In this document: positions 34,967 to 42,697 of the stretch, in pieces | Position numbering within the stretch: the first letter of the stretch is position 1 | How the letters are laid out: every line of letters starts with the position of its first letter | DNA from: Chitinophagaceae bacterium | GTDB taxonomy: Bacteria; Bacteroidota; Bacteroidia; Chitinophagales; Chitinophagaceae | Reading direction: 5' to 3' | Assembly (NCBI GenBank): GCA_947466405.1 | Contig: CANICR010000006.1 | Location: 1-43,166, forward strand | DNA length: 43,166 nt | Made by a program: the position numbers and the translations under genes | The notes under the pieces: generated by a model | What the model saw: the letters and a program-made list of their open reading frames with translations, nothing else | Told to the model about the DNA's origin: nothing | The model's database searches: none

Positions 34967-34997
34967 GCTCCGTTCTATTTAGGAATGGAGCTTTTTT
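34967..34997 (+). terminator. Rho-independent terminator of ndk
   Basis: GCTCCGTTC and GAATGGAGC form a 9-bp stem (one G-U pair) with a 7-base loop, followed directly by six Ts. It starts 22 bases after the ndk stop. Confidence 0.85.
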
Positions 34998-35036
34998 GTA
35001 TCTATATATTTAGTTTATATTAATTTATTAGCAAAT

Positions 35037-35747
35037 ATGCAAACAACATTAACCATCATTAGGTACAAGACATGGGCAATACCCCTGGCATTTATTGCTA
35101 TGATTATTTTCAGAATCCCATTATATTTAAATAAAAATATTGTGTTTTTTAAATTGATGGGGTCAGGGAAAAATGGAACATTTGATAAAATACCAGATTT
35201 GCATCAATGGGCAATACTAGCGACTCATAAATCAAGTGAAATTAATTCTATATTTAATTTAGATAAACCTTATGGAGTATTTATTATGAAATGGTTACAT
35301 TTTTTTTCAACAGAATTCTATACCTTATTATTAGAACCAATTTCCGGGCATGGAACATGGGATAATAAAGCTGTTTTTGCAAACTCTACCTCAAAAATAA
35401 TAACAGAAGGACAAATTGCTACACTGACAAGAGCTACTATTAGATTTTCCAAATTAGGTCATTTTTGGAAAAATGTGGCCCCTATTGCTGCAAAAATGAA
35501 TACAGCTAAAGGGTTGATTTTCTCAGTTGGGATTGGCGAAGTGCCCTGGATTAAACAGGCTACTTTTAGCATCTGGGCATCTGTAGAAGACCTAAAAAAC
35601 TTTGCCTATAATATGAAAGAGCATAGTGAAGTAGTGAAAAAAACAAAAGAACAAAAATGGTACAGTGAAGATATGTTTTATAGATTTAATATTATTGACA
35701 GCTTTGGTAGTCTACATGGCAATAATCCTCTAAAAAGAAAGCGTTAA
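35037..35747 (+). CDS. Spheroidene monooxygenase (CrtA)-like protein
   Basis: The 236-residue protein shows the CrtA-like pattern: FFKLMGSGKNGTFDKIPDLHQW, then FSVGIGEVPWIKQATFSIWAS, FAYNMKEHSEVV and WYSEDMFYRF. An N-terminal hydrophobic stretch (WAIPLAFIAMIIFRIPLYL) may be membrane-associated. CrtA enzymes hydroxylate or oxidise carotenoids in a haem-dependent manner. No other carotenoid gene lies in the window, so the substrate here is not supported by context. It has a 14-bp perfect hairpin just after its stop. The call is at family level. Confidence 0.7.
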   Translation: MQTTLTIIRYKTWAIPLAFIAMIIFRIPLYLNKNIVFFKLMGSGKNGTFDKIPDLHQWAILATHKSSEINSIFNLDKPYGVFIMKWLHFFSTEFYTLLLEPISGHGTWDNKAVFANSTSKIITEGQIATLTRATIRFSKLGHFWKNVAPIAAKMNTAKGLIFSVGIGEVPWIKQATFSIWASVEDLKNFAYNMKEHSEVVKKTKEQKWYSEDMFYRFNIIDSFGSLHGNNPLKRKR

Positions 35748-35760
35748 CTTTATATAATTA

Positions 35761-35792
35761 AATACATACTATTTTTTAATAGTATGTATTTA
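35761..35792. repeat. 14-bp perfect A+T inverted repeat between two genes
   Basis: AAATACATACTATT, a TTTT loop and AATAGTATGTATTT give a perfect 14-bp stem that starts 13 bases after the CrtA-like stop and ends 15 bases before the next ATG. The T content follows inside the arm, not after it, so it is not a typical terminator. It may protect or process the mRNA or hinder initiation downstream. Confidence 0.6.
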
Positions 35793-35807
35793 TCAAAATA
35801 ATCATAA

Positions 35808-36755
35808 ATGAAAAATATAAAATTAATTGAAGTGCCTTCTGAAATTGGCGCGGGAACAAGGGGAGCTAGTTTAGGTGTAGATGCCATCAAAATAGCAGGA
35901 TTGGATTTTATGAGTAACTTCTTTATTCATTTCCCATCTGAAAAAGTTGAAACTGAAAATAATTTATTATTCGAACCTATTCAATCCCCTTTTGCTAAAA
36001 GAATTCATGGCGTAGTAAACATGTATGAAAGAGTGAGTAAAGCTGTTTGTGATAGTATAAAAAATAATTTTTTTCCCGTAATATTAAGTGGAGATCATAG
36101 TAATGCCGGTGGAACCATTGCAGGTATTAAAATGGCAAAACCTAAAAGTAAACTTGGGGTGATTTGGATTGATGCCCATGCTGACCTTCATACACCATAT
36201 ACAACTCCATCAGGCAATATGCACGGCATGCCCTTAGCAACAGCTATTTCAGAAGACAATATCGAATCTAAAGTTCATGACTTAGATGAAAAGACAACTA
36301 AAATGTGGACGCAACTTAAGTCGATTGGGAAAATAAATCCAAAAGTTTTACCAGAAGACATTGTACTCATTTCTCTGAGAGACTATGAGAAGGAAGAAAA
36401 ATATCTTATCGAAAAACACGGAATTAAAGTTATCTCTACCAGTGAAGTAAGAAGAAACGGAGCAGAAAATATTAGTCGGAAAGTGTTAAGATACCTAAGC
36501 GATTGTACAGATATTTATGTAAGTTTTGATGTTGATAGCCTCGACTCTTCCATTTCAAAAGGCACTGGAACCCCTGTTAATAATGGGCTTAGAGAACGTG
36601 AAGCAGAAGATTTGATCAGTAAGTTTATGCAAAACAGAAAAATCTGCTGCTTTGAAATTGCCGAAGTAAATCCTACCCTTGATAAAGAAAATCTTATGGC
36701 TGAAATTGCTTTTAATATTCTACAACGAAGCGTAAATATTTTAATGATGAACTAG
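35808..36755 (+). CDS. Ureohydrolase family enzyme (arginase/agmatinase/formimidoylglutamase)
   Basis: The 315-residue protein has all metal-binding motifs of the ureohydrolase superfamily: LSGDHS near residue 95, WIDAHADLHTP near residue 123 and SFDVDSLDSS near residue 242, with the GTGTPVNNGLREREA loop. These ligate a binuclear Mn centre that hydrolyses guanidino or formimino groups to give urea or formamide. The GTGTP(V) loop resembles arginase more than agmatinase, but substrate-deciding residues cannot be judged without alignment. It ends 17 bp before a convergent gene. Confidence 0.88.
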   Translation: MKNIKLIEVPSEIGAGTRGASLGVDAIKIAGLDFMSNFFIHFPSEKVETENNLLFEPIQSPFAKRIHGVVNMYERVSKAVCDSIKNNFFPVILSGDHSNAGGTIAGIKMAKPKSKLGVIWIDAHADLHTPYTTPSGNMHGMPLATAISEDNIESKVHDLDEKTTKMWTQLKSIGKINPKVLPEDIVLISLRDYEKEEKYLIEKHGIKVISTSEVRRNGAENISRKVLRYLSDCTDIYVSFDVDSLDSSISKGTGTPVNNGLREREAEDLISKFMQNRKICCFEIAEVNPTLDKENLMAEIAFNILQRSVNILMMN

Positions 36756-36772
36756 TTTTATTTCCCGTAAAC

Positions 36773-37669
36773 TTATTGCCATAAATTTGTCGGGTACACT
36801 TTTTCTTGGATCAATTGATTTATTTTTTCTTTCACTCCTGCTGAATCTTCTTTATAAGTAACCCCAAACCATTGAGCGCTAGTGGGAATAACGCTAATAG
36901 TATTATCCCCCGATTTAATAAAATAATCTGCTATAATTGGAATGAAAAATTCAGCTTTAATATTTTGCATATTACTTGAAACAAAATCTTCAAATAATTT
37001 TTTTGACAAATTAAAAATAGAAGGATGAAAGCACCAGAAATTCATAGATACCATAGCCGTTGGTGACAACCCCTTCAACTTATCATCATCTTCATACACC
37101 ACAACCCCTTCATTTTTATATATTTTTGTACATTCATTAATGGAGATCAATGAATGATTGGAATCGATTTCACAAACTCCCCTGCTCACCGTACCATGCT
37201 CACTTAAAGTTTTATCCAATTGATAACCAATAATAGCATACGTTTTTTCATTGCATTGATTATGAAGAAATGCATACGCTTTTTCAAATGCATTTAACCC
37301 ATAATAATCATCTGCATTAATCACTGCAAAGGGTTCATGGATAGTATCTGAAGCGCATAATATCGCATGTCCAGTTCCCCATGGTTTCGTTCTTTCGGAA
37401 TTTATAGTACCTATAACATGAGCATCCATTTCTTGATAAACATAGTCTACTTTAATTTTACCTGCTAACTTTGATGCAAATTTTTCTTTGAAATTATTGG
37501 CGAAATCTTTTCTGATAATAAATACTACTCTTCCAAACCCCGCTTTAATAGCATCATAAATGGAATAATCCATAATGGTTTCTTCTGAAGGGCCAAACCC
37601 TTCGGTTTGTTTCATGCTACCATATCTACTCGCCATACCTGCTGCTAAAATTAAAAGTGTTGGTTTCAT
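36773..37669 (-). CDS. Sugar-phosphate nucleotidyltransferase
   Basis: The 298-residue protein begins LLILAAGMASRYGSMKQTEGFGP, the nucleotide-binding loop of the NTP_transferase superfamily (G-x-x-x-R and downstream Lys). INADDYYG near residue 110 supplies the metal-binding Asp. It would couple a sugar-1-phosphate to an NTP. The first loop is shorter and lacks the strict G-T-R of RmlA/GalU, so the substrate is open. It is not adjacent to the polysaccharide locus but could supply it. Confidence 0.85.
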   Translation of the reverse strand: MKPTLLILAAGMASRYGSMKQTEGFGPSEETIMDYSIYDAIKAGFGRVVFIIRKDFANNFKEKFASKLAGKIKVDYVYQEMDAHVIGTINSERTKPWGTGHAILCASDTIHEPFAVINADDYYGLNAFEKAYAFLHNQCNEKTYAIIGYQLDKTLSEHGTVSRGVCEIDSNHSLISINECTKIYKNEGVVVYEDDDKLKGLSPTAMVSMNFWCFHPSIFNLSKKLFEDFVSSNMQNIKAEFFIPIIADYFIKSGDNTISVIPTSAQWFGVTYKEDSAGVKEKINQLIQEKVYPTNLWQ

Positions 37670-37715
37670 TATGAGTATATTGAATTTTCTGTATTAAAAA
37701 TAATAAACTAGCTTG

Positions 37716-37723
37716 CAAAAATA
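37716..37723 (-). promoter_or_regulatory. -7 box upstream of the nucleotidyltransferase gene
   Basis: The minus strand reads TATTTTTG, an exact TAnnTTTG, 46 bases before the ATG. The -33 position is not a good match, and exact boxes can occur by chance in this A+T-rich DNA. Confidence 0.3.
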
Positions 37724-37748
37724 GGATAAGATTAGATAATAATGAAAA

Positions 37749-38654
37749 ATGTTTAATATTGAAACACCATACCAAATTGATGAGATAATAGATCCATTAT
37801 TTTCTTCGAAAGGAATTAAAATGTCTATCGCTCGCCTTGATTTAATTCATAGTATTGTTTCTGGAAATAAATTATTTAAACTTCATTACTTTATTAAAGA
37901 AGCTATAGAAAAAAACATTTCTACCATCATCACATTTGGTGGGGCTTATTCTAATCATTTAGTGGCTACAGCCTACTACACAAATTCTATTGGGTTAGAT
38001 TGTTATGGTATCGTTCGCGGCGAGGAGCCTGACAATTATTCGCACACCTTGCTAAATTGTTTGAAATACAATATGAAACTTTTGTTTATTCCGCGTGAAA
38101 AATATGATGATAAAAATAAAAATACCCTACTCACCGATTTAAATTTAACCGAGTTCAAATCAATGGTAATACCTGAAGGAGGCTATCATCCTTTAGGTGC
38201 TGCTGGTGCTTCGATAATAATGAATCAATTGCATAAGAATAACTACAGCCATATTTGCACCGCCGTTGGCACAGCAACAACTTTAGCCGGACTATTACAA
38301 AATGTCACTCCCACTGAAAAAATTATTGCCGTTCCTGTTATTAAAAATATGAATGACTTAGAATCAAGAATAACCTATTTATCTCAACATAAACAAATTC
38401 CGACTCCAGTGGTTTTTGATCATTACCATGTTGGAGGCTATGCAAAAAAAAATGATGCATTATTGGATTTCATGAACAATTTTTACAAAAATTTTTCGAT
38501 TCAAACCGACTTTATTTATACAGGAAAAATGCTTTATGCCTTATATGACCAAATAAAAAATAATTACTTTAAGGAAGGCAGTTCCATTGCATGTATACAT
38601 ACAGGAGGCATTCAAGGCAATTTATCCCTACCCGCCGATTCTTTATTTTTTTAA
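37749..38654 (+). CDS. PLP-dependent ACC deaminase/D-cysteine desulfhydrase-like protein
   Basis: The 301-residue protein is a fold-type II PLP enzyme: SGNKLFKLHYFI supplies the PLP-lysine region near residue 42, followed by TFGGAYSNHLVATAYY with the conserved Asn. IPEGGYHPLGAAGA, TAVGTATTLAGL (phosphate-binding glycine loop) and a late CIHTGG complete the pattern. The family includes ACC deaminase and D-cysteine desulfhydrase; no plant-association evidence is present, so a D-amino-acid role is at least as likely. It is followed at once by the promoter of the next gene. Confidence 0.82.
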   Translation: MFNIETPYQIDEIIDPLFSSKGIKMSIARLDLIHSIVSGNKLFKLHYFIKEAIEKNISTIITFGGAYSNHLVATAYYTNSIGLDCYGIVRGEEPDNYSHTLLNCLKYNMKLLFIPREKYDDKNKNTLLTDLNLTEFKSMVIPEGGYHPLGAAGASIIMNQLHKNNYSHICTAVGTATTLAGLLQNVTPTEKIIAVPVIKNMNDLESRITYLSQHKQIPTPVVFDHYHVGGYAKKNDALLDFMNNFYKNFSIQTDFIYTGKMLYALYDQIKNNYFKEGSSIACIHTGGIQGNLSLPADSLFF

Positions 38655-38670
38655 TACTACAACATAAATA

Positions 38671-38678
38671 TATATTTG
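38671..38678 (+). promoter_or_regulatory. -7 box of the 38720 gene
   Basis: TATATTTG matches TAnnTTTG, with TTTT (three of four for TTTG) 19 bases upstream, at the very end of the preceding gene. The ATG at 38720 follows about 40 bases later, supporting that start over the upstream track start. Confidence 0.45.
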
Positions 38679-38719
38679 CAAATAAAAACAGATTACTATC
38701 GACATTGATACTATCCAAT

Positions 38720-39592
38720 ATGAAGAGATTGATTTCAATTAAATTATTGTTTTTTTTTCTAATTGCTTTTACAGCAAAAGGTCAACATTCATTACCTGCT
38801 ATCACCGTAAATAGTTTTAATGAAAAAGTAATAGTAAGCTGGCTTAATGATTATACAAAACCAATTTCAAATATATTTATTCAAAGATCTTATGATAGTT
38901 TAAAAAACTTCACAACAATAGGGTCGGTTTTTGTACCTCAAAATAAAGAGAATGGCTACCCCGATAATAATCCTCCATATAACAGAATGTATTATAGAGT
39001 CTCCATTACATTTGAAGGCGGAGAATATGAAATCGGACCTTCAGCAAGATCACCTAAAAAATCAAAAGACATCCCAGTAATTGATATAAAAGATTTGAAA
39101 ACTAAAATAATCACTAAAGAGCTATTTTGGCAGCCAATGGATATTATAGAATTACAAAAAATTGAAAAAAATGATTCTATAATTACTCCAGGCTTAAAAA
39201 TAAAAAATCAAACTACCATTAATATACCTGAAATAAAAACTAAAACACAACAAGCAACGTCGATTGAAAAAGAAAATATAACCATTGAAAAACCAATTCC
39301 TCCCATTGAAAAAGTAGTAACTTACCCAAGTGCTTATCTATTTGCAAATAAACAAAATAGTGTCACTATTCATCTGCCAGATGCTTCCAACAAAAAGTAT
39401 GTAATAAAATTCTTTAACGATTCAAATGAATTTCTGTTTGAATTGACTAAACTAAACGAAGATTACCTCATTATAGAAAAAGTGAATTTCGTTCACGCCG
39501 GATGGTTCTATTTTGAACTATTTGATAATGGAATAAGTGTAGAAAAAAACAAATTCTATATTAGTAGTGACACAAAATCCGGAAACAAATAA
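38720..39592 (+). CDS. Secreted protein of unknown function
   Basis: I start at MKRLISIKLLFFFLIAFTAKG (38720), giving 290 residues with a clear signal peptide; the track start at 38591 lies inside the upstream gene and before the promoter box. The mature N-terminal part (ITVNSFNEKVIVSWLND, IFIQRSYDSLKNFTTIGS, NRMYYRVSITFEGGEYEI) resembles a fibronectin-type beta-sandwich with a matching late strand set. A charged Lys/Ile/Thr-rich linker joins it to a C-terminal domain. No T9SS tail is evident. A run of nine Ts falls in the signal-peptide codons. Function unknown. Confidence 0.75.
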   Translation: MKRLISIKLLFFFLIAFTAKGQHSLPAITVNSFNEKVIVSWLNDYTKPISNIFIQRSYDSLKNFTTIGSVFVPQNKENGYPDNNPPYNRMYYRVSITFEGGEYEIGPSARSPKKSKDIPVIDIKDLKTKIITKELFWQPMDIIELQKIEKNDSIITPGLKIKNQTTINIPEIKTKTQQATSIEKENITIEKPIPPIEKVVTYPSAYLFANKQNSVTIHLPDASNKKYVIKFFNDSNEFLFELTKLNEDYLIIEKVNFVHAGWFYFELFDNGISVEKNKFYISSDTKSGNK

Positions 39593-40309
39593 TTATACTA
39601 GTTTTGAATTGAAAATAATCTCAAAGTTTCTTTTTATCAGCATCTTCACTTCATTTATATCCACTTCTTTACCAACTTCTTTTTGAATAGATGTGACTTG
39701 TTTATTTTGAATTCCACAAGGAATAATATTATTGAAATAACTCAAATCGGTGTTGACATTTAATGCAAACCCATGCATAGTAATCCATCGGCTGCATCGA
39801 ACACCTATAGCACATATTTTTCTTTCTTTTCCTGGCTTTCCTGCATCAATCCATACACCCGTTTCACCAGCTATTCTATCACCAGAAAGACCATAAAATG
39901 CAATTGTTTGAATAACCACCTCTTCTAGATTTCTTAAATATTTTCCTATATCTGTATAGTATTTTTCTAAATCCAATATTGGATATCCTACAATTTGTTG
40001 AAGTCCATGAAATGTGATATCCCCTCCTCTATTTGTTCTAAAAAATGAAATCTCTTTTTCATTCATCTCCTCATCTGAAATCAATATATTTTCAATATTA
40101 CCACTTTTTCCCAACGTATACACAGAAGGATGTTCGCAAAATAATAAATGGTGAGTTGTTGGAATAGTAAGTAAGTCCACCTCTATACCGGCTTTTCTTA
40201 GGGTTGATTTTATCTCCACATTTTTAGACAATATATTTTCCTGAATATCCCATGCAGCTTTATATTCGATGAGTCCTAAATCCTTGAAATATACTTCCTG
40301 AATTTCCAA
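39593..40309 (-). CDS. lipB: Octanoyl-[ACP]:protein N-octanoyltransferase
   Basis: The 238-residue protein has the LipB signatures RGGDITFHGLQQIVGYPILDL, GVWID, the ICAIGVRCSRWITMHGFALNV block with the lysine-equivalent region, and the catalytic-Cys motif NIIPCGI. It moves octanoyl from ACP to lipoyl domains, feeding lipoate to enzymes such as the pyruvate dehydrogenase encoded earlier. The start is a TTG preceded by a plausible promoter. It abuts the convergent secreted-protein gene with no spacer. Confidence 0.95.
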   Translation of the reverse strand: MEIQEVYFKDLGLIEYKAAWDIQENILSKNVEIKSTLRKAGIEVDLLTIPTTHHLLFCEHPSVYTLGKSGNIENILISDEEMNEKEISFFRTNRGGDITFHGLQQIVGYPILDLEKYYTDIGKYLRNLEEVVIQTIAFYGLSGDRIAGETGVWIDAGKPGKERKICAIGVRCSRWITMHGFALNVNTDLSYFNNIIPCGIQNKQVTSIQKEVGKEVDINEVKMLIKRNFEIIFNSKLV

Positions 40310-40359
40310 TATAGATGAATTTATTAGTAAAATTAACGTTTTAAATGTTTAGATTTTTA

Positions 40360-40367
40360 CAAAATTA
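40360..40367 (-). promoter_or_regulatory. -7 box upstream of lipB
   Basis: The minus strand reads TAATTTTG, an exact match to TAnnTTTG, about 50 bases before the lipB start. A -33 element is weak. Confidence 0.4.
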
Positions 40368-40432
40368 TTATGACATTATAGCTCCCATAAATTAGGGCGG
40401 CATTTATTTACCCTATTATCAATAAATGCAAG

Positions 40433-40440
40433 TACTTTTG
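40433..40440 (+). promoter_or_regulatory. -7 box inside the long rluD ORF
   Basis: TACTTTTG matches TAnnTTTG exactly and lies 18 bases before the ATG at 40459 but after the track's ATG at 40426. If used, translation must begin at 40459. The -33 element is weak. Confidence 0.4.
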
Positions 40441-40458
40441 ACAAAGAAAAAAAATAAA

Positions 40459-41508
40459 ATGAACAAAGAATTCGAAGAGGAATTGTCAGAATCAGAAGAG
40501 CTTTATGAACAAATGTCAATAATTATTGACAAAGGTCAAGAGCCACTTCGTATTGATAAATTTTTAATGGCTAGAATTGAAGGTGCGACTAGAAATAAGA
40601 TTCAGCAAGCTATTGAAAATGATCTTGTATTGGTTAACGACAAACCAATCAAAAATAATTACAAGATTAAAGGTGGCGACAAAGTAATTATTTATGATAC
40701 AACCCATCAGGAGGCTTCAGAAATAGAACCACAAAATATACCGTTAAACATTATTTATGAAGACAATGATTTATTCATTGTAAATAAACCAATTGGGATG
40801 GTGGCACATCCTGGCTGTGGAAATCCAGACAAAACATTAATAAACGCTGCCGCTTATCATTTAAAACAGCAACTACCTAATGTTGATGATAATGAATTAC
40901 CACGGTATGGCTTAGTGCACAGAATTGATAAAAATACAAGTGGGTTAATGGTGATGGCGAAAAATAAAAAAAGCATGAGCGATTTGGCCAAACAATTTTT
41001 CGACCATACTGTTTATAGAAGATATGTTGCTTTGGTTTGGGGTAATTTTGATGAAGATCAAGGAAAAATTGTTGCTCATGTAGGCAGACATCAAAAATCA
41101 AGAAAACTATTTACTGCTTATCCTGAAGGGGATCATGGAAAAGATGCAATTACGCATTATAAGGTGCTTGAAAGATTCAATTATGTAACTTTGGTTGAAT
41201 GTAGGTTAGAAACAGGCCGAACTCATCAAATTAGAGTTCATATGCAGTATATTGGACACCCCCTTTTTAATGACGATTTTTATGGCGGCGACAGAATAGT
41301 AAAAGGAACCGTATACGCTAAATATAAACAGTTTGTAGACAATTGCTTTAGTATTTGTTCACGTCAGGCGCTTCACGCAAAAGAATTGGGATTTATTCAT
41401 CCTACCACTAAAAAAGAAATTATTTTTGATAGTGAAATGCCGGAGGATATGAATACTATTATTGAAAAATGGAGGAAATACAGCCAATTTAAAAATGCAG
41501 AAGATTAA
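40459..41508 (+). CDS. rluD: RluD-family pseudouridine synthase
   Basis: From the ATG at 40459 (MNKEFEEELSESEEL) the product is 349 residues. It has an N-terminal S4 RNA-binding domain (LRIDKFLMARIEGATRNKIQQAI; VNDKPIKNNYKIKGGD) and an RluA-type catalytic domain with the active-site Asp in GLVHRIDKNTSGLMVMAKN, then ETGRTHQIRVHM. RluD-type enzymes modify 23S rRNA uridines in helix 69. The track start at 40426 adds 11 residues and overlaps a candidate promoter box, so I prefer the later ATG. It is followed six bases later by DUF3820. Confidence 0.9.
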   Translation: MNKEFEEELSESEELYEQMSIIIDKGQEPLRIDKFLMARIEGATRNKIQQAIENDLVLVNDKPIKNNYKIKGGDKVIIYDTTHQEASEIEPQNIPLNIIYEDNDLFIVNKPIGMVAHPGCGNPDKTLINAAAYHLKQQLPNVDDNELPRYGLVHRIDKNTSGLMVMAKNKKSMSDLAKQFFDHTVYRRYVALVWGNFDEDQGKIVAHVGRHQKSRKLFTAYPEGDHGKDAITHYKVLERFNYVTLVECRLETGRTHQIRVHMQYIGHPLFNDDFYGGDRIVKGTVYAKYKQFVDNCFSICSRQALHAKELGFIHPTTKKEIIFDSEMPEDMNTIIEKWRKYSQFKNAED

Positions 41509-41514
41509 TTTGGT

Positions 41515-41754
41515 ATGCAAGAAGATGTACAACCTATAGGACCAAATCCATTATTACTATTACAATTAATTGAAGTCCGTATGCCATTTGGGAAATATAA
41601 AGGAACCATTTTGTGCAACTTGCCGGTGAGTTATTTGGAGTGGTTTAACCGTAAAGGATTCCCTGCAGGAAAGTTAGGAATTCAACTTCAAACTATTTAC
41701 GAAATAAAATTAAACGGGCTGGAATACATGTTGAATAATTTGAAGAAATATTAA
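41515..41754 (+). CDS. DUF3820 family protein
   Basis: The 79-residue protein has the family core MPFGKYKGTILCNLP, YLEWFNRKGFPAGKLG and YEIKLNGLEYML. It is a small putative quorum-sensing-regulated factor family by Pfam name, without a proven function known to me. It follows the RluD gene by six bases, so co-transcription is likely, and ends four bases before a convergent gene. Confidence 0.85.
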   Translation: MQEDVQPIGPNPLLLLQLIEVRMPFGKYKGTILCNLPVSYLEWFNRKGFPAGKLGIQLQTIYEIKLNGLEYMLNNLKKY

Positions 41755-41758
41755 GCAA

Positions 41759-42688
41759 TTAATCTTGAAAATCATATAATGTTGCCGTAAAAACGCCCCG
41801 TTCTCTTTTTTTAAAAATCGCCTTCCAGTTTCCATTATATCTAATTAAAGAAGGCACAAACTCATTATTAAATTTAGTCATTTTAACTTCCATGCTTACT
41901 TTAAAGTCATAAAAACCTGCATCAAAACTAAGGGTATAATTCCTGGCTATCACATCAAATGTACTATCATCAAACCATGTTTTCATTTCATCTACAACAA
42001 CATCCCCTTCTCTTCCTGGTTTAACTTTTTGTGTAAAAACAAAACAATTGAAATTATTGTAAAAATCTTTATCGAGAAACATATCATAACTTTCCGCTAC
42101 TGTTTCATCAAATAAGGCTGTTTTATTACTCATGAAAGGAATCCCTGAAATTCTTTTTCCAGGATTAAAAAACAACATTTTTAATTGCTCTTTATGTTTA
42201 TCAATACCCGATTTATTTTTTGTATCAAATTGATTACTTCCAACTACATTAGTTTCATTACAAATCGAATCTTTAGTAAAAAACAAAGAAGCATACAACT
42301 GAGCTGTATAATAATTGAAATCATGAGAATTATCAAATATATCGCCAGTGGAAAACTCTTCCAACGTTTGCATCTTTCTGCAATTACTTTCCCTTATTTG
42401 TTTTGTTTTACTATGCAATGATGCCGTTTGCTGATTGTGGCTATCAAACATCCTTATATCATTAATAGCAGTAAAACCCAGTGTTCTAAGGTTTTTAAAT
42501 GATTTGTAAAAACTTGTATCCGATTTAATTCTGTCAACAAAAGTGGAGACATTTATTTTTGTATCTACAACAACAGGGCTTAAGGTTATATAATTTTTTC
42601 CTATTTCAATTATTGAATCTGAATTATGCTGCGCAAACAATAACTGAGGTTGAATCAGTAGCAGTAAGTAAATAAAATAATTTCGCAT
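41759..42688 (-). CDS. Secreted protein of unknown function
   Basis: The 309-residue protein has a signal peptide (FIYLLLLIQPQLLFAQ) and a mature part rich in beta strands and Asn/Asp. Late segments FDVIARNYTLSFDAGFYDFKVSMEVKMTKFNNEFVPSLIRYNG look like an outer-membrane-associated beta fold, as in uncharacterised Bacteroidota families; I cannot name one. No T9SS tail. It starts nine bases after the deformylase stop on the same strand, so it is probably co-transcribed with def. Confidence 0.7.
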   Translation of the reverse strand: MRNYFIYLLLLIQPQLLFAQHNSDSIIEIGKNYITLSPVVVDTKINVSTFVDRIKSDTSFYKSFKNLRTLGFTAINDIRMFDSHNQQTASLHSKTKQIRESNCRKMQTLEEFSTGDIFDNSHDFNYYTAQLYASLFFTKDSICNETNVVGSNQFDTKNKSGIDKHKEQLKMLFFNPGKRISGIPFMSNKTALFDETVAESYDMFLDKDFYNNFNCFVFTQKVKPGREGDVVVDEMKTWFDDSTFDVIARNYTLSFDAGFYDFKVSMEVKMTKFNNEFVPSLIRYNGNWKAIFKKRERGVFTATLYDFQD

Positions 42689-42697
42689 ATAATCTTA

